This document shows positions 19,738 to 27,989 of a stretch of DNA of 64,000 nt, piece after piece. A program made the translations under genes and the position numbers. Source of the DNA: CAZGHS01 sp964525495 (lineage in GTDB: Bacteria > Patescibacteriota > Microgenomatia > JALYQM01); NCBI GenBank assembly GCA_964525495.1, contig CAZGHS010000001.1:62001-126000 (forward strand), in the 5' to 3' direction. Every line of letters starts with the position of its first letter. Positions within the stretch are counted from its first letter, which is position 1. The notes under the pieces were generated by a model. That model did no database searches. It worked only from the letters and a program-made list of their open reading frames with translations, and was not told the DNA's origin.

Positions 19738-20294
19738 TCCTCAACACTATCGTCGTCCTCTTCTTCAGTCAGAAAAGAATACACATCACTGAAACAAACA
19801 GTCAGTACTTGCAATGACTGCACCACAACCTCGTCGTCTCTATTCCAATCAAAAACCTTAGGATTCGCCATACTTTCCAATAAAAACGTTTGTAAATGAA
19901 TCTCTTCTGGCAAAGTCTGATACAACATATGAGATGTCACAGCTGCAGCATCTTCAGTTGAAAAGTCGTATCGCTCTAAGAAAGACTCCACCATCAACTG
20001 ATAAATCATAAGGGCAAAGGATGCATACGCCTTATTCGAAAAATATTCTTGAGTTAATAGGCTGACTTGCTGGAGCCGCTTTTCCTCATATCCCGAAAGT
20101 GAATCTTCAGTCGTATCAGCAAATGAAGAGAAAATATCCTGGATACGCTGTAAATCCCCCTCGCGAGCAAGTTTTTTGTACTCAATATCAAGATCCAGAG
20201 GATCAAGCATCTGAATAATGGCAATATTTTGGCGCACGGGGTCACGATCCGTGGTAAAAATGCGTATAAGGTCGCGAAACTCTTGTGAACTCAT
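19734..20294 (-). CDS. Hypothetical acidic cytosolic protein
   Basis: 186 residues, not recognised. It is predicted mostly helical, without membrane segments or signal peptide, and ends in a run of Glu/Asp (EEEDDDSVED). The C-terminus overlaps the stop of the 1046-residue protein gene by 4 bases. The next minus-strand gene upstream is separated by a terminator, so it is probably transcribed alone. Confidence 0.65.
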   Translation of the reverse strand: MSSQEFRDLIRIFTTDRDPVRQNIAIIQMLDPLDLDIEYKKLAREGDLQRIQDIFSSFADTTEDSLSGYEEKRLQQVSLLTQEYFSNKAYASFALMIYQLMVESFLERYDFSTEDAAAVTSHMLYQTLPEEIHLQTFLLESMANPKVFDWNRDDEVVVQSLQVLTVCFSDVYSFLTEEEDDDSVED

Positions 20295-20335
20295 AGACCA
20301 ACTTATAGCCTAAAAACAACAATTTGGGAAGAGAG

Positions 20336-20368
20336 AAAACGAGGGCAGTGCAATCCTACCCTCGTTTT
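20336..20368 (-). terminator. Bidirectional intrinsic terminator
   Basis: AAAACGAGGG (20336-20345) pairs with CCCTCGTTTT (20359-20368) around a 13-nt loop. On the minus strand it follows the stop of the stalk protein gene (20384) and ends in a U-tract; it also has a T-run on the plus strand. Confidence 0.8.
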
Positions 20369-20383
20369 TGTAATTACTAAAAA

Positions 20384-21544
20384 TTAGCGAGCACACCATG
20401 ATGAACCAGCTTTAGCTAAAACGTCCTGCTCTGAGGTACCGGTAAATGTGGCTAACTCATTTGCAGAAGTGATCATATTCCCTCCAAAGAATGGGTTACC
20501 CCCAAAGAAAAGATTGACCTGCTGAATCTGCGTTAATCGTAAAGTCGCACTAGTAGGTACCAAAGATTCAACATTCCACAAACCTCGTGTCAAGTAAACG
20601 GAAGTAGTACGCTCAGTTAAAACTTTCGAATTATTTTGAATCAGTTGTGCTGTACACGTTTTTTGACGGAATACTGAGAAACCTGGCAAAACTCCTGTAT
20701 TTGGAAACGGCTCAAAACTTGGAGCCGGAGAAGCTGTAGGCGCTACTGTTGGAACAGGAGTTGCAGTAGGAACAGCTGTGGGTACTGCCGTTGGAACGCT
20801 TGTAGGCGATGCTGTGGCAGTCGGAACAACAGTCGGACTACTAGTTGGTGCCAAAGTTGGTGAACTTGTAGGTACTGCAGTCGGTGCTAATGTAGGAACA
20901 AGCGTTGGCGTTGCTGTAGGTACGACGGTCGGGGCAACAGTTGGAACTGATGTCGGTGTAGCGGTAGGTACCATAGTTGGCGATGCAGTTGGAGCAACCG
21001 TTGGTGTCGCGGTAGGTGCAACGGTAGGAGTTGGCGACGGAATTACCGTTGCTGTAGCGGTTGCACTGGCAGTAGGAGTTGCGGTACTAGTTGGTGACGG
21101 ACTAACAGTCGGTGTCCCTGTCGGCGTAGCAGTTGCAACCAACGTAGGTGTTGGTGAAGCCGTTGCCGCAGCAAGTGTAATCGTTCCTGAGTTACTCGCA
21201 TTATTATCCAAGTTATAAGTATATGTTCCAAGCGCATACAAACCAGTAAACGTAAGCATATATTCATCAGGATCTTCACCTATCACAAGGGCATCAAGCG
21301 TTTCTTGTATAATAGGATCAGCGACGCCAGTCTTATAAACAGTGACAACATGTGATTGTTCATCAAGATTTCTCCAACGAACATAATTTCCCACCACAAT
21401 ATTTGCATTATTAATACTAAAATCACTACCAAAAATAGTAATTGTCTTACTTACTGCGGAGGTTGGAACTTGTGCTTTAAACAAAAACAAGAACCCAAAC
21501 AAGGCAAAGACGCTAAAGCCAATAAGTATGCTACGTAAACGCAT
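20384..21544 (-). CDS. Secreted cupredoxin-like protein with long Pro/Thr/Ser stalk
   Basis: 386 residues. A signal/anchor helix lies at 7-24. Residues 32-128 look like a plastocyanin-type beta-sandwich: GNYVRWRNLDEQSHVVT and a late FTGLYALGTYTYNL strand, with one histidine kept but no Cys/His/Met cluster at the usual C-terminal copper site, so copper binding is doubtful. Residues 130-275 are almost entirely P, T, A, S and V in short repeats, like a cell-wall-spanning stalk. The C-terminal 100 residues contain two cysteines and a GG-rich loop. A leader with GAAAGGA precedes the ATG. Confidence 0.7.
   Translation of the reverse strand: MRLRSILIGFSVFALFGFLFLFKAQVPTSAVSKTITIFGSDFSINNANIVVGNYVRWRNLDEQSHVVTVYKTGVADPIIQETLDALVIGEDPDEYMLTFTGLYALGTYTYNLDNNASNSGTITLAAATASPTPTLVATATPTGTPTVSPSPTSTATPTASATATATVIPSPTPTVAPTATPTVAPTASPTMVPTATPTSVPTVAPTVVPTATPTLVPTLAPTAVPTSSPTLAPTSSPTVVPTATASPTSVPTAVPTAVPTATPVPTVAPTASPAPSFEPFPNTGVLPGFSVFRQKTCTAQLIQNNSKVLTERTTSVYLTRGLWNVESLVPTSATLRLTQIQQVNLFFGGNPFFGGNMITSANELATFTGTSEQDVLAKAGSSWCAR
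20720..21155. repeat. Degenerate Pro/Thr-coding tandem repeats
   Basis: Within the stalk protein gene, 12-to-24-base units encoding variants of PTATPTVAPTASPT repeat for about 435 bases. The opposite strand is also open here and would encode a Val/Gly repeat, an artefact of composition. Confidence 0.75.
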
Positions 21545-21604
21545 GGCACAATCCTTTCCTAAAAGAATAATATAATTCTACTGTAGATGGAGAAAAAGCA
21601 ACGG

Positions 21605-21919
21605 TCAAGAGCGTTTTAAGGAATAGTAAAACAGTATTACAAAAACAATAACTACGCCAAGCACAATAGGCCAATAAGAGATAACGCTAGCGATATAGTA
21701 AAAAAGGATTTGAACGAATACATTAAATAATCCAGGTAAGTAAAATATAAAAAGAATAATAATACTTCCGATTACAAAAGTACCCAATATCAAAGTAAGG
21801 ATATTAGTTTTAACAATCTCGCGCTTCAGTTCAATATCTTCTATATCAGTTGATGAGGTTACTTCTGGAGCTGAAAGATCTTTTAAATATTCAAGTGTAG
21901 ATTTATCTAGACGAAACAT
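21605..21919 (-). CDS. Small two-helix membrane protein
   Basis: 104 residues, family not recognised. The first 35 residues are polar and acidic, then two hydrophobic segments (about 37-60 and 72-99) end with SLKRS, giving an inner-membrane hairpin. It is an isolated gene on the minus strand between the stalk protein and the HAD phosphatase. Confidence 0.6.
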   Translation of the reverse strand: MFRLDKSTLEYLKDLSAPEVTSSTDIEDIELKREIVKTNILTLILGTFVIGSIIILFIFYLPGLFNVFVQILFYYIASVISYWPIVLGVVIVFVILFYYSLKRS

Positions 21920-21974
21920 AGGCTATATATAGATATAACATGAACAAGATCAAAGGAAAAGGTATTATAGACTC

Positions 21975-22613
21975 TTACCTTGAAAACAAATTAGCAACAG
22001 AATCAACAAGCTCTTGAGGTTTATCTATGAGAACATCTGGCTTCTGCTTCTCTAACGCACTGATCGTATTATACCCCCAACCTACTGAAACAATTCGCAG
22101 TTTTGCACCGTGTGCAGCTTCAATATCTCGAGTCTCATCCCCTACATACACAACATCCTCATTAGCAAACCCATGTCGTTTCATTAAATTTTTCAAAACA
22201 CGAGCTTTTCCAAACAAGTCCTTCTCGGAATACACAAAATCAAAAACATCAATCGAGTTGTTTTTCAAAAAAGTATTGACTGTTTCAATATTATTTGAAG
22301 ATAAAATCCCCAATGTATAACCCTGGTCTTTCAGCTGCTTCAGCACATCCAGAACATCCGGAAACGCCTTCACATTCTTAATTTGACCACCCAAAAGCTC
22401 CTTCACTTTAAAAATAAACGAAGGGATTTTTAATAAGGAGATTCTAAATACACCAAGCAAATCTTGCGCACGACGATGACGAAGTTCAGAAACCTGTTCA
22501 ATCCCCAATTTAGGAAAGCCATATTCACTAGACAGATTATTAACAATCTCTACAACAGTCGAAAATGTATCTGCTATAGTTCCATCAAAATCAAAAATAA
22601 CTACTTTAGACAT
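21975..22613 (-). CDS. HAD-superfamily phosphatase, phosphoglycolate-phosphatase-like
   Basis: 212 residues. Motif I is DFDGT (residues 7-11) with the nucleophile Asp. Motif II is GILSSN near 106. Motif III/IV is VVYVGDETRDIEAAHGA near 158. The helical cap between motifs I and II fits subfamily IA (Gph/PGMB type). The substrate is a small phosphate ester; exact identity is unclear. It starts 7 bp after the DNA ligase gene and is likely co-transcribed with it. Confidence 0.85.
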   Translation of the reverse strand: MSKVVIFDFDGTIADTFSTVVEIVNNLSSEYGFPKLGIEQVSELRHRRAQDLLGVFRISLLKIPSFIFKVKELLGGQIKNVKAFPDVLDVLKQLKDQGYTLGILSSNNIETVNTFLKNNSIDVFDFVYSEKDLFGKARVLKNLMKRHGFANEDVVYVGDETRDIEAAHGAKLRIVSVGWGYNTISALEKQKPDVLIDKPQELVDSVANLFSR

Positions 22614-22620
22614 AACTCAA

Positions 22621-24390
22621 TTAACTTTTATATTGTAGCCCATATAATTCTTGTATCTCTTTTACATTCGTAGCATCCTCTGGTCGTTTATCCTTATCTC
22701 GAAACGTAATCAATCGCGGAAAACGTAACGCATATCCAGGCTCCTCTGCAGTTCTACCAGTAGTATGTAAGGGAGATCGCGTAATCTCATCAGCCAACAC
22801 CTCTATTACAACCTCTGGCTCTACCCATACCGAAGGGGTAATATCGCTTTCAATACGTGCTGGTTTATCCTTTGATACAAGCTTGTCGCATCGTTCACGC
22901 ACAGCCACCCACTCAGCATCACTCAATCCCGTACCAATTTTTGAAATACTCACAAACACATCACGCTGTTTGTCGTACACTCCTACCAAAAGCGCACCCA
23001 CACCAAACGCTGTTCGCTTCCCACGTCCATAAATATATCCAAGCACCACACAATCCACAGTATCTTTAAGCTGTTCTGAAGCAGTATGTTTCAATTTAAC
23101 CCAATTAAAATTCCGCGCACCAGCTTCATAAGGTGAGTCGACTTTTTTAATAACCAATCCTTCAAGTCCTCGCGTCAAAGCCTCTTCCAACATCAAAGCT
23201 AACGGCTGTGCGGTATCAATATATCGAGACTCCGACACAATCAAAGTGTCAGGCTTTTCCGCAGAAACGTTTTTCTTAACAGTCTGATCCAAAATTTTAA
23301 GCCGTTCACGTGCAGGCAGATCAAGCAACGACTCTCCATTTTTATACAAAATATCAAACACAAACGCTCGCAGAGGCAATTGTTGCGCCATCTCTTCTAT
23401 CCCATGTTTTCGCCGTCGTTTTGTAGTCTCCTGAAAAGGAAAAAACTCTTCAGAGTCCGGATGATATGCTAAAGCTTCTGAGTCCAGTATCACTGAGTCA
23501 GCATCAATTTGATCAAGCAATCCTTGTATAAGTTCTGGAAATGCATGAGTTGTTTCCTCTAAGTTTCGTGAGTAAAGTTTCACCAGACCTGTTTTGCGAT
23601 CTAAATGCATCTGAGTTCTAAAACCATCATACTTAAACTGTGACACCACACTCACCATTTTCTCAACCGTTTTCTCAGCGTTAGGTAATCGTTCACACAA
23701 TTCACTTCGTAACGGTCTACCTACAGATACACGCAATTTCTCGATCGCCTTAAGAGCATCTTCACCTTCATGTTTCCATAGCGTCTCAGCTATCACACCA
23801 AGATCAGACACCTCGTTATATGATTTCTCAAGCATTGCTCGAAACTTCCGATCCCCAAGCCGAGCAAATGCCAAAGCCTCAAGCACTGTCGGGTCACCAA
23901 TACCCAACCGTAGTCGCCCCGATACGATTCGCATTATATATTTTGCTTCCAATGGATCAGCTCGCTTAAGCAACTCCACCAAAACACCAACCTTACCTTC
24001 AACAGATCCATCACCGCTTGTCGTCGTAACCTGAGATAAACTCGTAAACACATCAGAAATCTTCAAACCAGTTCCACCATGATGAGTCTGTTCAGACAGT
24101 TCCTCGGCAACCAATGCAATATCGCCCTTTTTACCATTCGCAGTTTTAACCTTCTCAAGCTCCACCTCATACGCTCCGGCTACCACCCGCTCCAACAGTT
24201 TTTCACCCATCCCAAACTCAATAGGCTCATAAAACGCTGCCACCCGTCCCTGCAGAAGATACGTGACTTGACGCGCGTCAGATTCAGTCCGCACTTTCTT
24301 AAAAAGTGAAGACAATATATCTATAAGCTCCAACCGCTTAGTCGTAGCTTCAAGTTGTGAGAAATAAATCGAAAGATCAGTAAACTTCAT
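22621..24390 (-). CDS. lig: ATP-dependent DNA ligase, archaeal type
   Basis: 589 residues from ATG 24390 (MKFTDLSIYF), the usual family N-terminus. The frame runs to 24441, but a -10 TACAAT lies 8 nt before the chosen ATG. The N-terminal helical DNA-binding domain covers about 1-210. Nucleotidyltransferase motifs follow: motif I FKYDGFR with the adenylated Lys, DSEALAYH (III), FVFDILY (IIIa), EGLVIK (IV) and WVKLKH (V). An OB domain ends the protein. It seals nicks in replication or repair. Most bacteria depend on NAD-dependent LigA; none is seen here. Confidence 0.93.
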   Translation of the reverse strand: MKFTDLSIYFSQLEATTKRLELIDILSSLFKKVRTESDARQVTYLLQGRVAAFYEPIEFGMGEKLLERVVAGAYEVELEKVKTANGKKGDIALVAEELSEQTHHGGTGLKISDVFTSLSQVTTTSGDGSVEGKVGVLVELLKRADPLEAKYIMRIVSGRLRLGIGDPTVLEALAFARLGDRKFRAMLEKSYNEVSDLGVIAETLWKHEGEDALKAIEKLRVSVGRPLRSELCERLPNAEKTVEKMVSVVSQFKYDGFRTQMHLDRKTGLVKLYSRNLEETTHAFPELIQGLLDQIDADSVILDSEALAYHPDSEEFFPFQETTKRRRKHGIEEMAQQLPLRAFVFDILYKNGESLLDLPARERLKILDQTVKKNVSAEKPDTLIVSESRYIDTAQPLALMLEEALTRGLEGLVIKKVDSPYEAGARNFNWVKLKHTASEQLKDTVDCVVLGYIYGRGKRTAFGVGALLVGVYDKQRDVFVSISKIGTGLSDAEWVAVRERCDKLVSKDKPARIESDITPSVWVEPEVVIEVLADEITRSPLHTTGRTAEEPGYALRFPRLITFRDKDKRPEDATNVKEIQELYGLQYKS

Positions 24391-24461
24391 ATACACGTAT
24401 TGTACTAAATACACCCCTATTTCCGAAACATCAGACAACAAGGCATGATAAAATCATACTA

Positions 24462-25079
24462 ATGAAATATATTGACCTCTCTCACAAAATAACTACTGCA
24501 ATACCAGTCTACCCAGGAGATCCCACAGTTGAAATCCAGTCAAATAACCTCGTTGAAAACAACGGATTTACTAGTCATACAATAACTATCGGAACACATG
24601 TCGGCACACATATCGACGCTCCTTGGCATATGCTCATCGGAGGTAAAAGAATATCAGATTATCAGATCGACCATTTTATGGGAAAAGCACTCATTATAGA
24701 TGCTCAAAACCAATCCAAAATTGACGCACACCTATTAAACAACCATGACTTATCTCAATACAGCGTCATACTCATATACACAGGCCGAGACAAAATATAT
24801 AACCAGTCAGAATACTTCACAGTATATCCAGAAGTAACAACTGACTTTGCTCAGAAATTAGTCGATGCAAAAATAAAAATCGTGGGCATGGACCAAGCCT
24901 CACCAGATTATGAACCATTCAACACTCACAAACTCCTGCTCCAAAACGATATACTCATTATCGAAAATCTAACAAACTTAGATCAACTAATAAATCAAGA
25001 CAACATTACAATTACAGCACTCCCACTCAACACAGAAACTGAAGCATCACCAGTACGAGTAATCGCAGCAATTAACTAA
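24462..25079 (+). CDS. Cyclase/kynurenine-formamidase-family metal hydrolase
   Basis: 205 residues. The defining HxGTHxDxPxH motif is present as THVGTHIDAPWHM (near residues 46-58), which binds two metal ions. The N-terminus YIDLSHKITTAIPVYPGDP is typical. Members hydrolyse formamide or cyclic amide bonds. TG-A-TAAAAT sits 7 nt before the ATG, a leaderless arrangement. It is followed after 1 base by bcp. Confidence 0.85.
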   Translation: MKYIDLSHKITTAIPVYPGDPTVEIQSNNLVENNGFTSHTITIGTHVGTHIDAPWHMLIGGKRISDYQIDHFMGKALIIDAQNQSKIDAHLLNNHDLSQYSVILIYTGRDKIYNQSEYFTVYPEVTTDFAQKLVDAKIKIVGMDQASPDYEPFNTHKLLLQNDILIIENLTNLDQLINQDNITITALPLNTETEASPVRVIAAIN

Positions 25080-25080
25080 T

Positions 25081-25554
25081 ATGTATAATCCATTATCAGA
25101 AAACACTCCAGCTCCTGACTTCACACTTCCTGACCAGAATAACCTCAACCACACACTTTCCGAATACAAAGGCAAATGGGTGCTCATATATTTCTATCCC
25201 AAAGACGACACGCCAGGATGCACCACTCAAGCCTGCGGTTTACGTGACGCTTCGGAAGAGTACAAAAAAGCCGACATCACAATACTTGGTATAAGCAAAG
25301 ACACAGTCAAAAAGCACAAAAAATTTGAAGAGAAATATAACCTTACATTCACACTTCTAGCAGACATAAACACGGAAGTCGCACAAAAATATGGAATCTG
25401 GGGACCTAAGAAATTCATGGGACGAGAATTTCTCGGCATACACCGCACATCATTCTTAATAGATCCCAAGGGCATCATCAAGAAAGTATACGAAAAAGTA
25501 AACGTACTTACCCACGCACAGCAAATATTAGAAGATAAACTAAAATTAGCTTAA
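25081..25554 (+). CDS. bcp: Thioredoxin-dependent peroxiredoxin, Bcp/PrxQ type
   Basis: 157 residues. The active site is DDTPGCTTQACGLRD, with peroxidatic C47 and a resolving C52 five residues later, the alpha-2 type of PrxQ. It reduces H2O2 and organic hydroperoxides using thioredoxin-like donors. The gene is coupled to the cyclase gene (1-base gap). It ends just before a structured repeat that separates it from a convergent gene. Confidence 0.93.
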   Translation: MYNPLSENTPAPDFTLPDQNNLNHTLSEYKGKWVLIYFYPKDDTPGCTTQACGLRDASEEYKKADITILGISKDTVKKHKKFEEKYNLTFTLLADINTEVAQKYGIWGPKKFMGREFLGIHRTSFLIDPKGIIKKVYEKVNVLTHAQQILEDKLKLA

Positions 25555-25574
25555 CAAAGAAATGTGTTCTAAAC

Positions 25575-25637
25575 TTAACCTTCTTCGCCATACAATATCG
25601 GCGAAGCAGAGTTTCTACGCGCATATATTGCGGTTGA
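25575..25637. repeat. Structured intergenic repeat, copy 1
   Basis: A hairpin CTTCGCC (25583-25589) / GGCGAAG (25600-25606) is followed by CAGAGTTTCTACGCGCATAT and TTGCG. An outer TTAACC/GGTTGA pair closes it. The same block occurs at 45228-45280 with one change in 26 bases after the hairpin and with compensating changes in the stem. Both copies lie between convergent genes. Confidence 0.7.
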
Positions 25638-26006
25638 CTAATCTAACTGCCCCATCACATCCTGACTACCCTTTGCATCCTTCAATATCTCACACTCTCG
25701 CTCTGACACTAAAAATGTGCCAGCAGGTACTTCACACTGTATAGACGCAACGTCACCTGCTGATGACGCTTCAAATTCAGTCAGTTCATCACACGATTGC
25801 TGATTGACCATAAATGTTCCATAAGTCAGAACACAACTAACTGGAATATCCGATTCCGTATTATCAACTACCTCACTACCGTGAGGTCCGCTCGAAACAA
25901 GCGGATTAACCAATTCACCTCTTACATCCGAATAAAAATAAAATGCAACAAAAAACACACCAACAAATAGAATCAAAATAGATACAAAAAACGCTCGTTT
26001 CTTCAT
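25638..26006 (-). CDS. Small secreted or membrane-anchored protein
   Basis: 122 residues, not recognised. One N-terminal hydrophobic helix (about 7-26) then a soluble part with two related segments: CVLTYGTFMVNQQSCDEL and CEVPAGTFLVSERECEIL, each C-x(n)-GTF.V...-C-E. This is an internal duplication, each half likely holding one disulfide. TG-A-TATACT lies 9 nt from the ATG. Confidence 0.65.
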   Translation of the reverse strand: MKKRAFFVSILILFVGVFFVAFYFYSDVRGELVNPLVSSGPHGSEVVDNTESDIPVSCVLTYGTFMVNQQSCDELTEFEASSAGDVASIQCEVPAGTFLVSERECEILKDAKGSQDVMGQLD

Positions 26007-26033
26007 GACCCGAGCAGTATATCACAGAAATTT

Positions 26034-27101
26034 TTACACCAACTTATATCTCGAAGCTTTCGTACTGCCTTCTTTTTTCACCAATTTTTTCTTTATCAAA
26101 TCCTGCATATCGCGCAGTATCGTATCATCACTCACACCAGGCAATAATGGTCGCCACTCTTTATTCGACACACCACCATAGTCTTCCATATACTCCACCA
26201 ACTGCATCTGTCTTTCATTCAAAGTAATCTGCCCAACCTTATTCTGTAGTTTCAAATCCACAGACAACTTTTTCACTTTCTCCTTCACTCGAGAAAGCTC
26301 AACCGCTAATCCTTCAGAAAAATATTCAAGCCACTCGGTCAGATCCCGTTCGTTATTATCCACTACCAATTGATTGGATGTATTCTGCAAAGTTTGAAAA
26401 TATCGCTCTGCGTCCCGATCATAATATTCTTCCAAAGAGAAAAACCGCTTAATATCATACCCGCCCTTAAACAAAACCAGATTCGCCATTGCACGAGCCA
26501 CTCGCCCATTGCCATCTACAAAAGGATGGATGCGTACCAGTTCATAATTCGTGATTCCTGCACGCAACACCGGATGAATATCTGCTGCGGGTCCATCCAA
26601 CCACTGCATAAACATATTCACTAACGCAGGCACATTATATTTCGACGGCGGCTTAAATGTAGTAATGCCACTCGCTGAACTTTTCAAAACCACTTCCACA
26701 TCGCGCAGTTTACCAGCTCGCTCTTCAGACAAGATCTTATCCACTGTCAATTCGTGCAGTTTCAACAAAGTACCCAGATCAATCGGCTTCTCAGCTTCCT
26801 CACTTGTCCGAGACCATTTATTAATATATGCCAACACATTTCGGTAATTCATGACTTCTTGCACATCCCGCTCCCGAGCCGCCACTTCTCGCCCTTCCAA
26901 AGCACCTTTCACTTCCCCAATAGTCATCGGATTTCCTTCAATATGAGTTCCATGATGAACGGAACGTAGAACCGCTTCTTCACGAAACTTTACTTCCCAC
27001 TGAGGTACCAACGGCGAGTTCTCAATAATTTCTTTAGAGACTTCAACTTGAGAAATAAATTTTAAAACTCGTTGGGTAATTTGAAATTTTGGCTGGAACA
27101 T
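26034..27101 (-). CDS. Fic-domain protein with C-terminal winged helix
   Basis: 355 residues. The Fic core motif is complete: HPFVDGNGR (192-200), including catalytic His192 and the anion hole. An N-terminal EGN segment (THIEGN, 52-57) matches the inhibitory-helix region of class II Fic proteins, although the usual Ser/Thr four residues before the Glu is Gly here. Residues 285-355 form a winged helix (DDTILRDMQDLIKKKLV), as in many Fic regulators. Fic enzymes transfer AMP to protein hydroxyls. The target is unknown, and no partner antitoxin gene is adjacent. Confidence 0.9.
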   Translation of the reverse strand: MFQPKFQITQRVLKFISQVEVSKEIIENSPLVPQWEVKFREEAVLRSVHHGTHIEGNPMTIGEVKGALEGREVAARERDVQEVMNYRNVLAYINKWSRTSEEAEKPIDLGTLLKLHELTVDKILSEERAGKLRDVEVVLKSSASGITTFKPPSKYNVPALVNMFMQWLDGPAADIHPVLRAGITNYELVRIHPFVDGNGRVARAMANLVLFKGGYDIKRFFSLEEYYDRDAERYFQTLQNTSNQLVVDNNERDLTEWLEYFSEGLAVELSRVKEKVKKLSVDLKLQNKVGQITLNERQMQLVEYMEDYGGVSNKEWRPLLPGVSDDTILRDMQDLIKKKLVKKEGSTKASRYKLV

Positions 27102-27173
27102 ATGTTACCAATACTATTACACACATATGCGGGAATTGCAAGGGAAAAACACCAAACATGATACAATATACAG

Positions 27174-27947
27174 ATGTTAAATCTTGCACAAATGGCAGCA
27201 AATACCAATTTTTGGTTCCAAATAGGTCTCATCGTAATCGGCTCATATATACTCAATGTGATCAGCCGAAAAGTATTTGAAAAGATATTTTCCAAAGCCA
27301 ATCAACCACGTACACGCACAGTTCTCTCAGTAGTACAAAATGCAGTGACTATCATCATAGGCATCATTGCACTACTCATGCTCCTATCAGCGCTCAATAT
27401 CAATATCATGCCCCTCCTCGCATCAGCGGGTATCGTAGGTTTCACCATCGGTTTCGGAAGCCAATCACTCATTAAAGATCTCATCACAGGCATGTTCCTA
27501 CTTACCAGCGACGCATTCTATGAAGGCGATACGATCCGTGTGGGAACAATCGAAGGAAAGGTAGAAAAAGTAGGAATACGCGCTGTAACTCTACGAGATA
27601 TCGAAGGCGTAGTCCACACTATTCCTAATGGAACAATTAGTGCTGTAGCCAACCTTACGCGTGAATGGTCCAGAGCAAATATCACTATCGGCGTATCCTC
27701 CGAGCATGATATAGACAAGGTACTCAAAGTATTCAACGAAGAACTCGCATCACTCAAAAGCGATCCAATATTCCAAGGATTCATCCTAGGTAATCCCAAA
27801 GTTGAAGGTATAGAAAAAATCGACGGAGCAAAAATAATCGTCAAAACACTACTCAAAACCAACCAAGCTAAAAAGTGGGACATGGAACGAGAGTTTAACT
27901 ACCGCATTAAGAAAAGATTTGAAAAAGAGAAGCTAAAATTCGCGTAG
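27174..27947 (+). CDS. MscS-family small-conductance mechanosensitive channel
   Basis: 257 residues. Three hydrophobic helices (about 13-30, 48-70, 75-105); the pore-lining TM3 reads ASAGIVGFTIGFGSQSLIKDLITG, rich in Gly/Ala as in MscS. A beta domain follows (GDTIRVGTIEGKVEKVGIR) then an alpha/beta end domain. It opens on membrane tension to release osmolytes. The start is leaderless: TG-A-TACAAT, then exactly 6 nt, then ATG. Confidence 0.92.
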   Translation: MLNLAQMAANTNFWFQIGLIVIGSYILNVISRKVFEKIFSKANQPRTRTVLSVVQNAVTIIIGIIALLMLLSALNINIMPLLASAGIVGFTIGFGSQSLIKDLITGMFLLTSDAFYEGDTIRVGTIEGKVEKVGIRAVTLRDIEGVVHTIPNGTISAVANLTREWSRANITIGVSSEHDIDKVLKVFNEELASLKSDPIFQGFILGNPKVEGIEKIDGAKIIVKTLLKTNQAKKWDMEREFNYRIKKRFEKEKLKFA

Positions 27948-27989
27948 TTACTCTAGAACTTACCTCTCGCTCTTGTTACAATGAAAACT

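Noticed and set aside
20778..21218. Plus-strand 146-codon frame rich in Val, Gly and Thr
   Set aside because: It is the antisense of the Pro/Thr repeat in the stalk protein gene; no start signal, and composition explains why it is open.
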